DNA of 38,022 nucleotides from an uncultured Verrucomicrobiota bacterium (lineage in GTDB: Bacteria > Verrucomicrobiota > Verrucomicrobiia > Opitutales > Intestinicryptomonadaceae). The stretch spans positions 1-38,022 of the forward strand of contig CASFDK010000048.1 of NCBI GenBank assembly GCA_949293415.1, written 5' to 3'. Both the position numbers and the translations under genes were made by a program. Of the stretch, positions 6,853-13,504 are shown piece by piece; the stretch's first letter is position 1; each line of letters starts with the position of its first letter. The notes under the pieces are model-generated. The model saw only the letters and a program-made list of their open reading frames with translations. It was not told the origin of the DNA and made no database searches.

Positions 6853-6880
6853 AAATACTATTTTCGAAAAAATAGTATTT
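6853..6880 (+). terminator. AT-rich hairpin after clamp-like gene
   Basis: AAATACTATTTT - CGAA - AAAATAGTATTT, a perfect 12-bp stem with a tetraloop, 24 nt after the stop codon. It may act as a terminator or an RNA-processing signal. A second hairpin follows at 6908. Confidence 0.5.
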
Positions 6881-6907
6881 CGTACGGATAATACTAACAA
6901 TAACACA

Positions 6908-6934
6908 ACTTGCGCCAAAATATCGGGCGCAAGT
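6908..6934 (+). promoter_or_regulatory. Second intergenic hairpin
   Basis: ACTTGCGCC and its reverse complement, a 9-bp stem with a 9-nt loop, 22 nt before the ASCH gene start. It could shape the leader of the modification block or terminate weakly. Confidence 0.45.
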
Positions 6935-6956
6935 ACTACGCAGAGAAGGGCTTAAA

Positions 6957-7355
6957 ATGAACGTTAATTTTACCGTGTTTATCGACAAAATCCTTTTGGG
7001 CGAAAAGCGGCAGACTATCCGCCGCGCTTCGCCGAAATGGGAAAATGTCAAGGCGGGCGACAAGCTCACCTTGTACACGGGTTTGCGGACGAAACAGTGC
7101 CGCAAGCTTGGCGAGGCGGTCGTGGAGAGCATTACGCCGATATGTTTGCTTACCGTGCCACGATGGGCTTGGATTAAAACTCCGCTCGGATTTTTGACCA
7201 TTTGCGATGACGACCTCGGCTTGATTGCGAGAATGGACGGATTTAACAATTTGTGCCAATTTTGGCAATTTTTCGCCGAAAAATACGGCAACAAGGAAAG
7301 CGAATTTAACGTAATCCGCTGGGCGGACTTTAAGAGGGTGAAAGATGAGCATTAG
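6957..7355 (+). CDS. ASCH-domain protein
   Basis: 132 residues. The N-terminal half fits a phage ASCH domain: FTVFIDKILLGEKRQTIRR, then VKAGDKLTLYTGLRTKQCRKLGEAVV. ASCH is a PUA-like beta-barrel that binds RNA or modified nucleic-acid bases. The C-terminal half ends in a FNVIRW ... DFKRV segment, common in these proteins. First gene of the modification/anti-restriction block and overlaps the Lar-like gene by 11 nt. Confidence 0.7.
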   Translation: MNVNFTVFIDKILLGEKRQTIRRASPKWENVKAGDKLTLYTGLRTKQCRKLGEAVVESITPICLLTVPRWAWIKTPLGFLTICDDDLGLIARMDGFNNLCQFWQFFAEKYGNKESEFNVIRWADFKRVKDEH

Positions 7356-7644
7356 ACCGAGAATAAAACCGTGCCCGTTTTGCGGCGGAATGAATTTGTA
7401 TTACGCAGAAGGAATGTTCTACGCAGTAGAATGTGCCGATTGCGGAGGAAAAGTGGTTGGAGCTTATAAAACGGAAGAAGAAGCTGTCGAAGCTTGGAAC
7501 AGGCGCGTTCAACCGACGTTTACGCCCGACGAATTGGACGCAATCAAAAGAATGTTTCTTATCCATTTCTCGCAAAAACCAAAAATCGAACAAAGCATTA
7601 TCGACAAGTGCGCCGCCGCGTTGAAAGGAACGGGTAATGAGTGA
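7345..7644 (+). CDS. Lar-like restriction alleviation / zinc-finger protein
   Basis: 99 residues. The N-terminus has the Lar-family pattern PCPFCGG ... VECADCGGKVVG ... EEEAVEAWNRR, with a CX2C-CX2C zinc site. Rac prophage Lar and phage relatives ease type I restriction by promoting host methylation. The C-terminal ~45 residues are helical and variable. Overlaps both neighbours, so it is co-translated with the ASCH and methyltransferase genes. Confidence 0.7.
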   Translation: MSIRPRIKPCPFCGGMNLYYAEGMFYAVECADCGGKVVGAYKTEEEAVEAWNRRVQPTFTPDELDAIKRMFLIHFSQKPKIEQSIIDKCAAALKGTGNE

Positions 7645-8092
7645 AATTCTCGATGTGTGTTGCGGTGGGCGTATGTGGTGGCGCGACAAAGCCGACGCGC
7701 GGGCTGTCTATATGGACAACCGCGAGTTGGAATGCACGCTGTGCGACGGACGCGCGTTTAGGGTTGCGCCCGACGTGGTGGGCGACTTCCGAAATATTCC
7801 GTTTGCCGACGGCAGTTTTGCTATGGTCTTGTTCGACCCGCCGCATTTGAAGAACGTGGGCAAGAACGCGTGGACGGCGAAAAAGTACGGGATACTCGGC
7901 GACGACTGGCGCGAGGATTTACGGCGCGGATTCGCGGAGTGTTTCCGCGTTTTGCGGGCGGGCGGAACGTTGGTTTTCAAGTGGTCGGAGGTGCAGATAA
8001 AGCTTTCGGAAATTTTAAAACTCACGGACGCGAAGCCCGTTGTTATGCACAAGAAACAAAAAACGCATTTTGTAATTTTTTTGAAAGGATAA
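7637..8092 (+). CDS. Class I SAM-dependent methyltransferase, phage type
   Basis: 151 residues. A short Rossmann methyltransferase: motif I is ILDVCCGGR, the acidic loop is VYMDNRE, and the catalytic-loop motif is FDPPHLKNVG (DPPY-like). The post-motif AECFRVLRAGGTLVFKWSE resembles the phage family that ends with a KWxE strand. The DPPH motif suggests N-methylation of a base, but no target-recognition domain is present. Sits between Lar-like and small genes in the modification block. Confidence 0.7.
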   Translation: MSEILDVCCGGRMWWRDKADARAVYMDNRELECTLCDGRAFRVAPDVVGDFRNIPFADGSFAMVLFDPPHLKNVGKNAWTAKKYGILGDDWREDLRRGFAECFRVLRAGGTLVFKWSEVQIKLSEILKLTDAKPVVMHKKQKTHFVIFLKG

Positions 8093-8111
8093 CAATAACG
8101 AAAGCACTAAA

Positions 8112-8246
8112 ATGAAAATAACCCAACCGAGAATCAAAACCCAATTCGACGAATACGGGCGCAAGCTGCCGTTTCGCGGCAAACACAACGGACGCTGTAA
8201 GGGCGCGTTCGGAAAGTCCGAAGGACAGCGGAAGAGGGGGCTTTAA
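8112..8246 (+). CDS. Small basic protein
   Basis: 44 residues rich in Lys, Arg and Gly (KLPFRGKHNGRCKG); preceded by a GAAAGGATAAC leader. Stop overlaps the next ATG (TAATGG). Not recognised. Confidence 0.45.
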   Translation: MKITQPRIKTQFDEYGRKLPFRGKHNGRCKGAFGKSEGQRKRGL

Positions 8247-8413
8247 TGGAACACATCGAAGCACTTTTCACCGCGATTTTGCTTGTCGCTACAATCTGGG
8301 GCGCGGCGTACATCCTGGGGCACGAGGTAAGGCTCGGACTTGCCGAAAAGCCGTATGTCGTGGTTGTGGACAACGGAGTTGTTAAGCAACACTTAACAAC
8401 TGAACGGAAGTAG
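8246..8413 (+). CDS. Small membrane protein
   Basis: 55 residues: an N-terminal hydrophobic helix (ALFTAILLVATIWGAAYIL) and a polar C-terminal tail. One span, probably with the tail in the cytoplasm. Coupled to the preceding small gene. Not recognised. Confidence 0.5.
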   Translation: MEHIEALFTAILLVATIWGAAYILGHEVRLGLAEKPYVVVVDNGVVKQHLTTERK

Positions 8414-8419
8414 CCAGCT

Positions 8420-8746
8420 ATGACCGAGCAGGAATTGACCGACCTTGCCGTAGAGCTTGCAAAAGCCGCGCCGCCGTGGGCTGTGTGGCTGGCGTTCGAC
8501 GCGGATGGGATGGCGACCTACTTCGAACATCTTCCGCATACCGTCAACGCCGGCGGCTTTTGGGCTACGCGTGATATGGTAAGCCGCTTCGACTGCGATT
8601 TTGAACAGCGCACCGGCTTCGCCGAAATTTGGAGAAAGACGCTCTTCAAAATCAAATACACGAGCACCCCGAAGCTGTCGGACGTACAACCGCGCCGCCG
8701 CAAAGCGGTTCGGAAATTCCGAACAACTCAAAATTCGAACCCTTAA
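8420..8746 (+). CDS. Hypothetical protein
   Basis: 108 residues. An acidic N-terminal helix (TEQELTDLAVELAKAAPPW), then a compact segment with paired Trp/Phe, ending in a very basic tail (RRRKAVRKFR). Not recognised; the context suggests an early or modification-block accessory. Confidence 0.5.
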   Translation: MTEQELTDLAVELAKAAPPWAVWLAFDADGMATYFEHLPHTVNAGGFWATRDMVSRFDCDFEQRTGFAEIWRKTLFKIKYTSTPKLSDVQPRRRKAVRKFRTTQNSNP

Positions 8747-8775
8747 GAAAAACTTAATAGTTGAAAGGATTGTAA

Positions 8776-9507
8776 TTGAATGAGCTACATTTATTTGCGG
8801 GAGTCGGGGGGGGTATCCTCGGCGGAGTGCTACTCGGACATACCTGCGTTTGCGCCGTCGAGTTCGACCAATACCGGCGGGAAATTCTGCTCCAGCGGCA
8901 GCGCGACGGAATCCTGCCCCGCTTCCCAATCTGGGACGACGTGCGGACTTTCGACGGCAAGCCGTGGCGCGGAAGAGTCGATTGTGTATGCGGCGGCTTT
9001 CCCTGCACGGACATATCCGCCGCGAACATCAACGCGACAAACATCGACGGGGCGGAGTCTTCTCTATGGCGCGATATGGCGCGAATTGTCGGCGAGGTTC
9101 GACCGCGCTACGTCTTCGTGGAAAACTCGCCAATGCTCGCTACTCGCGGACTCGACAGAGTTCTCGCCGACCTTGTCGCGCTGGGGTATGCTTGTCGATG
9201 GTGCGTTATGGGCGGGGAATATCTGGGAAAGACCCGAAGAAAGCGCATTTGGATTCTGGGGAAGTCCGACGGCTTCGGTTGTAAAGGACTTCGAATTTAC
9301 GAAAGAGCAGATACTCAGGAGCAACTTCGGCGCGACACATTCGAAATATACGAACCAATTTCTAAAGTGCATAGACGATTTCCCCGCGCCGGAGTTCGGC
9401 GAATGGATTATGGAATTCCCCATTGGATGGACAGATTTAAAGCCGTTGGAATGGCGCAAATTCCAGTCGTGGCGGCAAACGCTTTCAACGCGCTTATTGC
9501 AGACTGA
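8776..9507 (+). CDS. DNA (cytosine-5) methyltransferase
   Basis: 243 residues, compact for the family. Motif I ELHLFAGVGGG is at residues 3-13; the catalytic PC lies in GGFPC (Cys77) followed by TDIS; ENS (motif VI) is at 116-118; TRRKRIWIL (motif VIII) at 153-161; and motif X AVGMAQIPVVAANAF at 223-237. It would methylate cytosine C5 using SAM, protecting phage DNA or altering regulation. The start codon is TTG at 8776, with AAAGG about 8 nt upstream; the ATG at 8780 belongs to a different frame, which stays open across the whole gene. The target-recognition region is very short. Confidence 0.85.
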   Translation: MNELHLFAGVGGGILGGVLLGHTCVCAVEFDQYRREILLQRQRDGILPRFPIWDDVRTFDGKPWRGRVDCVCGGFPCTDISAANINATNIDGAESSLWRDMARIVGEVRPRYVFVENSPMLATRGLDRVLADLVALGYACRWCVMGGEYLGKTRRKRIWILGKSDGFGCKGLRIYERADTQEQLRRDTFEIYEPISKVHRRFPRAGVRRMDYGIPHWMDRFKAVGMAQIPVVAANAFNALIAD

Positions 9508-9517
9508 AACATTTTGA
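8780..9517 (+). CDS. Overlapping-frame protein nested on the cytosine methyltransferase
   Basis: 245 codons, shifted by one base relative to the methyltransferase and covering it almost exactly, with its own ATG 4 nt after the TTG start. The N-terminal half is Ser/Thr-rich and unassigned. The C-terminal half looks like a real protein: SSWKTRQCSLL (112-122), FGFWGSPTASV, and FGEWIMEFPIGWTDL (206-220) followed by KPLEWRKFQSW. These recall phage methyltransferase-associated proteins with SSWKTSQ and GFPIGWTDL motifs; this comparison is from memory. Shadow frames are often open in this GC-rich DNA, so length alone is weak evidence; the motifs are what support it. Confidence 0.5.
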   Translation: MSYIYLRESGGVSSAECYSDIPAFAPSSSTNTGGKFCSSGSATESCPASQSGTTCGLSTASRGAEESIVYAAAFPARTYPPRTSTRQTSTGRSLLYGAIWRELSARFDRATSSWKTRQCSLLADSTEFSPTLSRWGMLVDGALWAGNIWERPEESAFGFWGSPTASVVKDFEFTKEQILRSNFGATHSKYTNQFLKCIDDFPAPEFGEWIMEFPIGWTDLKPLEWRKFQSWRQTLSTRLLQTETF

Positions 9518-9523
9518 AAAACT

Positions 9524-10093
9524 ATGAGATACTACAAACGAACAAAAGAGGAGACCGCCGACTTCGAGCGGAAATTCATTTCGTCCGACACGGAAGCGGC
9601 GATTGCAAAAAAGACGCTCGAGTCCGGGGGATTCTTCGCGCTCAGCGTAAAAGCTCCGTGGGCGTGGCTTATTGTCAACGGCTTCAAGGATGTCGAAAAC
9701 CGCAAATGGAAGACGAAGTTCCGCGGGCGTTTGATAATACAGGCGGCGGGCAATCTGGAACGGCGCGACTACGCCGACGCATACACTTTCGCCGCGTCGA
9801 TTGACTCTAAAATAGCCGACGCCCTGCCGCCGTTCGCCGACTGCCAGAAGCTCGAGCGGCTCGCGCTCGGGAGCGTCGAGGTTTCGGACGTGTTCGAACG
9901 CCCCGTCGCGGGCGTGATAACTTCGCCGTGGCACATAGAGGGCTTCTACGGAATGAAGCTGGCAAAGCCCCGAATCTACAATCCCGCGCCGACTGTGCGC
10001 GGTCAACTCGGAATTTTCCAACTCCCCGAAGAACTCAACCCGATTTTTCAGGCTCTCGAAAATCCGCCCAAAAAGGGAAAATCGAAAAGGTAG
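9524..10093 (+). CDS. ASCH-domain protein
   Basis: 189 residues. A classic ASCH start, FALSVKAPWAWLIVNGFKDVENRKWKT, is followed by a RGRLIIQAAG strand, and the domain closes with VAGVITSPWHIEGFYG and a GQLGIFQLP strand. About 45 residues precede the domain. It differs from the shorter ASCH protein at 6957. A PUA-like fold suggests binding of modified nucleic acid, and it directly follows the cytosine methyltransferase, so recognition of the phage's own methylated DNA is conceivable (inference). Confidence 0.75.
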   Translation: MRYYKRTKEETADFERKFISSDTEAAIAKKTLESGGFFALSVKAPWAWLIVNGFKDVENRKWKTKFRGRLIIQAAGNLERRDYADAYTFAASIDSKIADALPPFADCQKLERLALGSVEVSDVFERPVAGVITSPWHIEGFYGMKLAKPRIYNPAPTVRGQLGIFQLPEELNPIFQALENPPKKGKSKR

Positions 10094-10101
10094 TTGTTAA
10101 A

Positions 10102-11160
10102 ATGCAACCGCAAGCCGGATACTTAAAGATTTATCGCCGCATTTTTTCGTCGTCCATCTGGTACGACGGAACGCCGTTCGACGGACGCAGTGCGTGGATT
10201 GATTTGTTGGGACGCGCGTGCTATATGCCCACAACCGTACAAATCAACGGCATACCCGTAGAACTCGAAGCGGGCGATTTAATCGCTTCCGAACGCCAAC
10301 TCGCTCAAGACTGGGCTTGGAATCGGTATCAGGTGCGTGCGTTCATCAACGACAAAATCGAGCGCGGAAAGATTTTCAACCACCTTTTCAACCACCTCAA
10401 ACGGTATAATATAACCGTCTTAACTATCGCAAACTACGCAAATTATAATTTTGCGACAAACAACCGAAACCCCGTTTTTCAACCACCTTTTCAACCACCT
10501 TTCGACCACCCCTCTTATATAAGGAAAGAAGAAAGGAAAGAAGAAAGAAAAGAAGACACCCCCTTAAGCCCCCCTGTGGGTCGAACCCGACGCGCAGAGT
10601 GCGCTCCGTTCGGGGATACGGAAGAAGAATCGGGCGGGGGCGCGGACGAGCCGCGCCAATTCGAAGAAGAGAACGAAGAAACGCAAGAACGCGCCGCCAC
10701 TGGAGCGCGGCGGCGCGGAAAAGAAACGGGAGAGGAGAGAGTGGCGACCTGCGGCTTTCAACCGCCGTCGCTTGAAGAATGGCGCACATACGCCCGTTCC
10801 GTCGGCTGGACGGATGTCCGCGAGATAGACAGCTCGTGGGGAAATTACACAGCCGGCGGCTGGAAACAGAAAAGCGGGCTGCCAATCTGCGATTGGCAAG
10901 CGCAAATGATAGTATCGCGCAACTGGTGGGACGCGAAAAAAGGCAGGATGTCCGACGAAACACTGGAGTTCTACCTCAACCCGAACAAAGCCCCCTACGG
11001 CTGCGTTTTCGCCATTTGTACGCTTTTAGGGATAACGCCTACCCAAATTCGGGAGAGGGGCATCAAATGGGCAAATATCGTACGAGACGACAAACCGCTT
11101 GCGATTCGCATTCTGCGTGAAGTCAAAGATTATCCCGAAAATAAAGGCTACTTCAAATGA
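10102..11160 (+). CDS. Phage replication initiator protein (winged-helix N-terminus)
   Basis: 352 residues. The N-terminal ~90 residues (YLKIYRRIFSSSIWYDG ... GDLIASERQLAQDWAWNRYQVRAFINDKIERG) match the winged-helix start of phage replication initiators and replisome organisers. The middle is low-complexity: an FNHLFNHL stretch, an FQPPFQPP stretch, a RKEE repeat and an acidic Glu-rich tract. The C-terminal ~110 residues (SLEEWRTYARSVGW ... CDWQAQMIVSRNWWDAKKG) form a second domain that may bind the host helicase loader. The start at 10102 follows the ASCH gene closely. Direct DNA repeats inside the gene suggest the origin lies within it, as in lambda O. The stop overlaps the next start (ATGA). 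Confidence 0.7.
   Translation: MQPQAGYLKIYRRIFSSSIWYDGTPFDGRSAWIDLLGRACYMPTTVQINGIPVELEAGDLIASERQLAQDWAWNRYQVRAFINDKIERGKIFNHLFNHLKRYNITVLTIANYANYNFATNNRNPVFQPPFQPPFDHPSYIRKEERKEERKEDTPLSPPVGRTRRAECAPFGDTEEESGGGADEPRQFEEENEETQERAATGARRRGKETGEERVATCGFQPPSLEEWRTYARSVGWTDVREIDSSWGNYTAGGWKQKSGLPICDWQAQMIVSRNWWDAKKGRMSDETLEFYLNPNKAPYGCVFAICTLLGITPTQIRERGIKWANIVRDDKPLAIRILREVKDYPENKGYFK
10373..10510 (+). repeat. Iteron-like direct repeats; candidate replication origin
   Basis: Four exact copies of TTTTCAACCACC in two tandem pairs (10373-10396 and 10476-10499), then a degenerate fifth copy, TTTCGACCACC, at 10500-10510. The pairs lie in different codon phases of the initiator gene (one encodes FNHLFNHL, the other FQPPFQPP), so the DNA, not the peptide, is conserved. 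Between them is an AT-rich segment with an ACGGT/ACCGT dyad. After them come CTTATATAAG (10514-10523) and a long purine tract, suited to strand opening. Confidence 0.6.
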
Positions 11161-11567
11161 GCGCAAAAAACAGGGAAGTAGAATTGACGGATACGATGGC
11201 GAAAGTCGGGTTCGAATACCCGACGGAATCGCGGCTTGCCGAGATGCTCGACGAAATCCTTGACCGGCGCGGGGAGAGTCTGAGCCGCGAGACGTTCGAC
11301 GACATTCTGGATTTGACGGAGACGGAAGCGCAGGCAAAGGCGTACGAAATCCTAGTGCGGATGATGTCGGCACTTCACCCGCAAACAAGGCTTAGCACGG
11401 TACAAACCGCGCTTAACACGGGGGCGAGCATTACGGAGTCCGCGCGGCAGCTGGGAATTTCAAAGCAAGCTCTTTCAAAGGGGCTGAAAAAAATCCGGCA
11501 ACGGTTGCGGGGGACAATCAAACCCGCGCACAAGGTACTTCCCGAGCCCCCCGCCCGAAAGAGGTAG
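11157..11567 (+). CDS. HTH protein, sigma-region-4-like (possible late regulator)
   Basis: 136 residues. An acidic helical N-terminal half is followed by an HTH near residues 90-120: TGASITESARQLGISKQALSKGLKKIRQRLRG, which resembles sigma region 4 or a LuxR-type HTH. The basic Pro-rich tail follows. Position between replication and packaging genes suits a late-transcription activator, but this is inferred. The start overlaps the initiator stop. Confidence 0.6.
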   Translation: MSAKNREVELTDTMAKVGFEYPTESRLAEMLDEILDRRGESLSRETFDDILDLTETEAQAKAYEILVRMMSALHPQTRLSTVQTALNTGASITESARQLGISKQALSKGLKKIRQRLRGTIKPAHKVLPEPPARKR

Positions 11568-11635
11568 CCTGTCGAGGGCAGAGCTTTTTTGAGAGAGCAA
11601 AAAAATTTTACTTAATTAACTATAAAAAATTGCTT

Positions 11636-12202
11636 ATGAAAGACATAAAGGAAATAAAACTGAAAATTTCCGAGTTGAAAACGGACTTCGGGAATCCAAA
11701 AGACATAACCAAAAAGGAGCTTGAAAACCTCAAGAAATCCATCGTTGAAAACGGAGACTTCGGAATCTTCGTTATCAATGAAGAAAATCAAGTTTTGTCG
11801 GGTAATCAGCGCGTTCGCGCTATGCTCGAACTTGGAAAGGGGGATGAATTGGTATCCTGTAAACAACTTGTCGGCTACTCACTTGAGGAGCAGAAGCGAG
11901 TTTTGCTCGAAGCAAACGCCAATCGCGGCAAATACATCTTGGACGAGCTTGAAAAGTTCGTTGCGGGTACTGATTTAAGCATTGATGACTTCTGCATTCA
12001 CTCAACTTTTTCCGCGCGTGAAAAGGCGGTTCAGACATTGCGCGATGTCGAAGTTAAAGAATATCCGAAAGTGGTAGTTCTTAATGCGGAAGAGAATGCC
12101 GAATTTGAGGAACTCGAACGTGAGCTTGGTGTTTCGGGTTGTCTTAACGTAATCCGCAAGGCGGTTAAAATATTAAAGGAAAGGAAGAATAATGATAAGT
12201 AA
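11636..12202 (+). CDS. ParB/Srx-fold protein, phage type
   Basis: 188 residues. The N-terminal ~110 residues form a ParB/Srx-type domain: a KKELENLKKSIVENGDFG helix-turn, a VINEENQVLSGNQRVRAML segment corresponding to the ParB GxxRxxA box, and a LSGNQR ATP/CTP-pocket-like motif. The rest is helical with no clear DNA-binding HTH. Phage ParB-domain proteins often sit with DNA-modification genes, and this one overlaps the radical SAM gene by 11 nt. The start at 11636 (ATG) is preferred to the TTG at 11630. The SD is poor. The gene is AT-richer than its flanks, suggesting transfer. Confidence 0.7.
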   Translation: MKDIKEIKLKISELKTDFGNPKDITKKELENLKKSIVENGDFGIFVINEENQVLSGNQRVRAMLELGKGDELVSCKQLVGYSLEEQKRVLLEANANRGKYILDELEKFVAGTDLSIDDFCIHSTFSAREKAVQTLRDVEVKEYPKVVVLNAEENAEFEELERELGVSGCLNVIRKAVKILKERKNNDK

Positions 12203-13349
12203 TTTTGCGGGAGAATTTCTACTCCATCCCTGCGCTCTTGAGTATAGCGGCGCGACTTGTAGCCATCGTTGTTGTTATTGTTTTGCATCAATACGCAACA
12301 AGAACATTTCCGCGAAGCTTCGTGAGACGTTCAATTTTTTTAACAATTTGAACAGCGGCGAGAGCGTTGCCAAGCGACTGTTCCGCGCGGGATTTGCCTT
12401 TTGTATGAGCAACCGCACCGACCCCTTGAGCGACAACAACGTAGCCGATACAATGATACTTACGGACATTCTGAACAACCAGCCGAACGGGGTATGGTGG
12501 CAGACGAAAGGAGGCAAGAGGCAATACGAATTGCTCGACAAACTTTCGCCGAATAAGAATTGCATTTACATAACAATAACGACCCCGCGAGACGAGACCT
12601 CCAAATGGATAGAACCCGCCGCTCCTGTGTCGTCGAGTCGGATAGAATTCGCCAAGGAATGCTCGCGGCGCGGCTTTTTTACGGTAGTTGCGCTAAATCC
12701 GCTTCACCGCGATTGGTGCACGGCGAAAGAGGCGGAAAATATGATAGCCGATTTAAAGGCTGCGGGCGTGCATAACTTTTATTTTCAGGAGCTGCACATA
12801 TCGAAGACGGAGGAAGCCGTGCTAGAGCCTTGGCGGCGCGAGCGTATGCCCGACCTTGCCGCCAACCGGCGCAACGCGGACGGCTCGAACTACACGGCGG
12901 ACATCGCGGAAGAGGTGATGAAAGACCGCACGCTGAACGTGTTTGTTGCCAATATGCCGTTCGGCACGGAGATGTTTGTAGAGGCGCGGAAGACGCTCGG
13001 GCGGTGCTTCCCCACACAGTTCGACTTCATCAACTACCATTTGAAGAACGGCAAGGACACATACACATTCGAAGACTTCTACAACGCCGTCTGCTGTCAT
13101 TCCGACCTGAAGACGTTTTGCGAAACCGACATCGGGGCACTTGGCGGATACGTATTCTGCGTCAACCGGGCGGCTTGGCGCGAGGACAAGTCCGCGCAAC
13201 ACATCCGAACATTCAGGGAGCTGCTTCAACTTTACTGGAACGACTACCGTTTTTCCGCGAGTCCGCAGAACAACCCGCTGTTCGACGATTACGGCGGAGA
13301 GGTTGACGAAAACGGCAATTTAATACTTGTGAAAAATAACGCGAGTTAG
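12192..13349 (+). CDS. Radical SAM enzyme (SPL-like)
   Basis: 385 residues. The [4Fe-4S]-binding motif CX3CX2C is at residues 23-30 (C-SHR-C-CY-C) followed by FA, the layout of spore-photoproduct-lyase-like radical SAM proteins. The core continues with a NRTDPLS strand-loop and an IYITITTPRDETSKWIEP segment. The family cleaves SAM to a 5'-deoxyadenosyl radical to modify DNA, RNA or peptides. Here it is coupled to the ParB-like gene and followed by a tiny Gly/Arg peptide, so its substrate may be DNA or that peptide; neither is shown. The first ~500 bp are AT-rich and the rest match phage codon use. Confidence 0.75.
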   Translation: MISNFAGEFLLHPCALEYSGATCSHRCCYCFASIRNKNISAKLRETFNFFNNLNSGESVAKRLFRAGFAFCMSNRTDPLSDNNVADTMILTDILNNQPNGVWWQTKGGKRQYELLDKLSPNKNCIYITITTPRDETSKWIEPAAPVSSSRIEFAKECSRRGFFTVVALNPLHRDWCTAKEAENMIADLKAAGVHNFYFQELHISKTEEAVLEPWRRERMPDLAANRRNADGSNYTADIAEEVMKDRTLNVFVANMPFGTEMFVEARKTLGRCFPTQFDFINYHLKNGKDTYTFEDFYNAVCCHSDLKTFCETDIGALGGYVFCVNRAAWREDKSAQHIRTFRELLQLYWNDYRFSASPQNNPLFDDYGGEVDENGNLILVKNNAS

Positions 13350-13365
13350 AAAGGAGAGAGCGAAT

Positions 13366-13452
13366 ATGGCATCACACGGTGGAGGCTATCGCGGACGCGG
13401 CGGCGGCGGACGCATTCGAATCAGCATAGGCGGCGGACGCAGGCGCAGATAG
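13366..13452 (+). CDS. 28-residue Gly/Arg-rich peptide
   Basis: A very short gene with one of the strongest SDs in the window (AGAAAGGAG, well spaced), beginning 17 nt after the radical SAM stop. The product is half Gly and Arg (GGGYRGRGGGGRIR, then IGGGRRRR). It could be a nucleic-acid-binding tag or packaging peptide, or the substrate of the neighbouring radical SAM enzyme, since such enzymes often modify small peptides encoded alongside. No leader-like N-terminus is seen, which weighs against a classic RiPP. Confidence 0.5.
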   Translation: MASHGGGYRGRGGGGRIRISIGGGRRRR

Positions 13453-13465
13453 CAATTAGGCGGTT

Positions 13466-13494
13466 CGTCCCGTCCGCCCGAACAAAACGGGACG
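13466..13494 (+). terminator. Hairpin upstream of terminase; terminator or packaging-site element
   Basis: CGTCCCGT and ACGGGACG form a perfect 8-bp stem with a 13-nt loop in the short gap before the small terminase gene. The position matches that of cos in lambda-like genomes, upstream of Nu1, but no cohesive-end sequence can be recognised by eye. No strong U-tract follows. Confidence 0.45.
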
Positions 13495-13504
13495 CCAATT
13501 TATT

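Noticed and set aside
8850..9284. Third open frame over the cytosine methyltransferase
   Set aside because: Arg-rich, no motif; shows that open length alone is not evidence of coding here.
10511..10560. Purine tract (GGAAAGAAGAAA repeats) as a CRISPR or separate repeat array
   Set aside because: Encodes a simple RKEE repeat in frame; no spacer structure. Kept only as part of the origin candidate.
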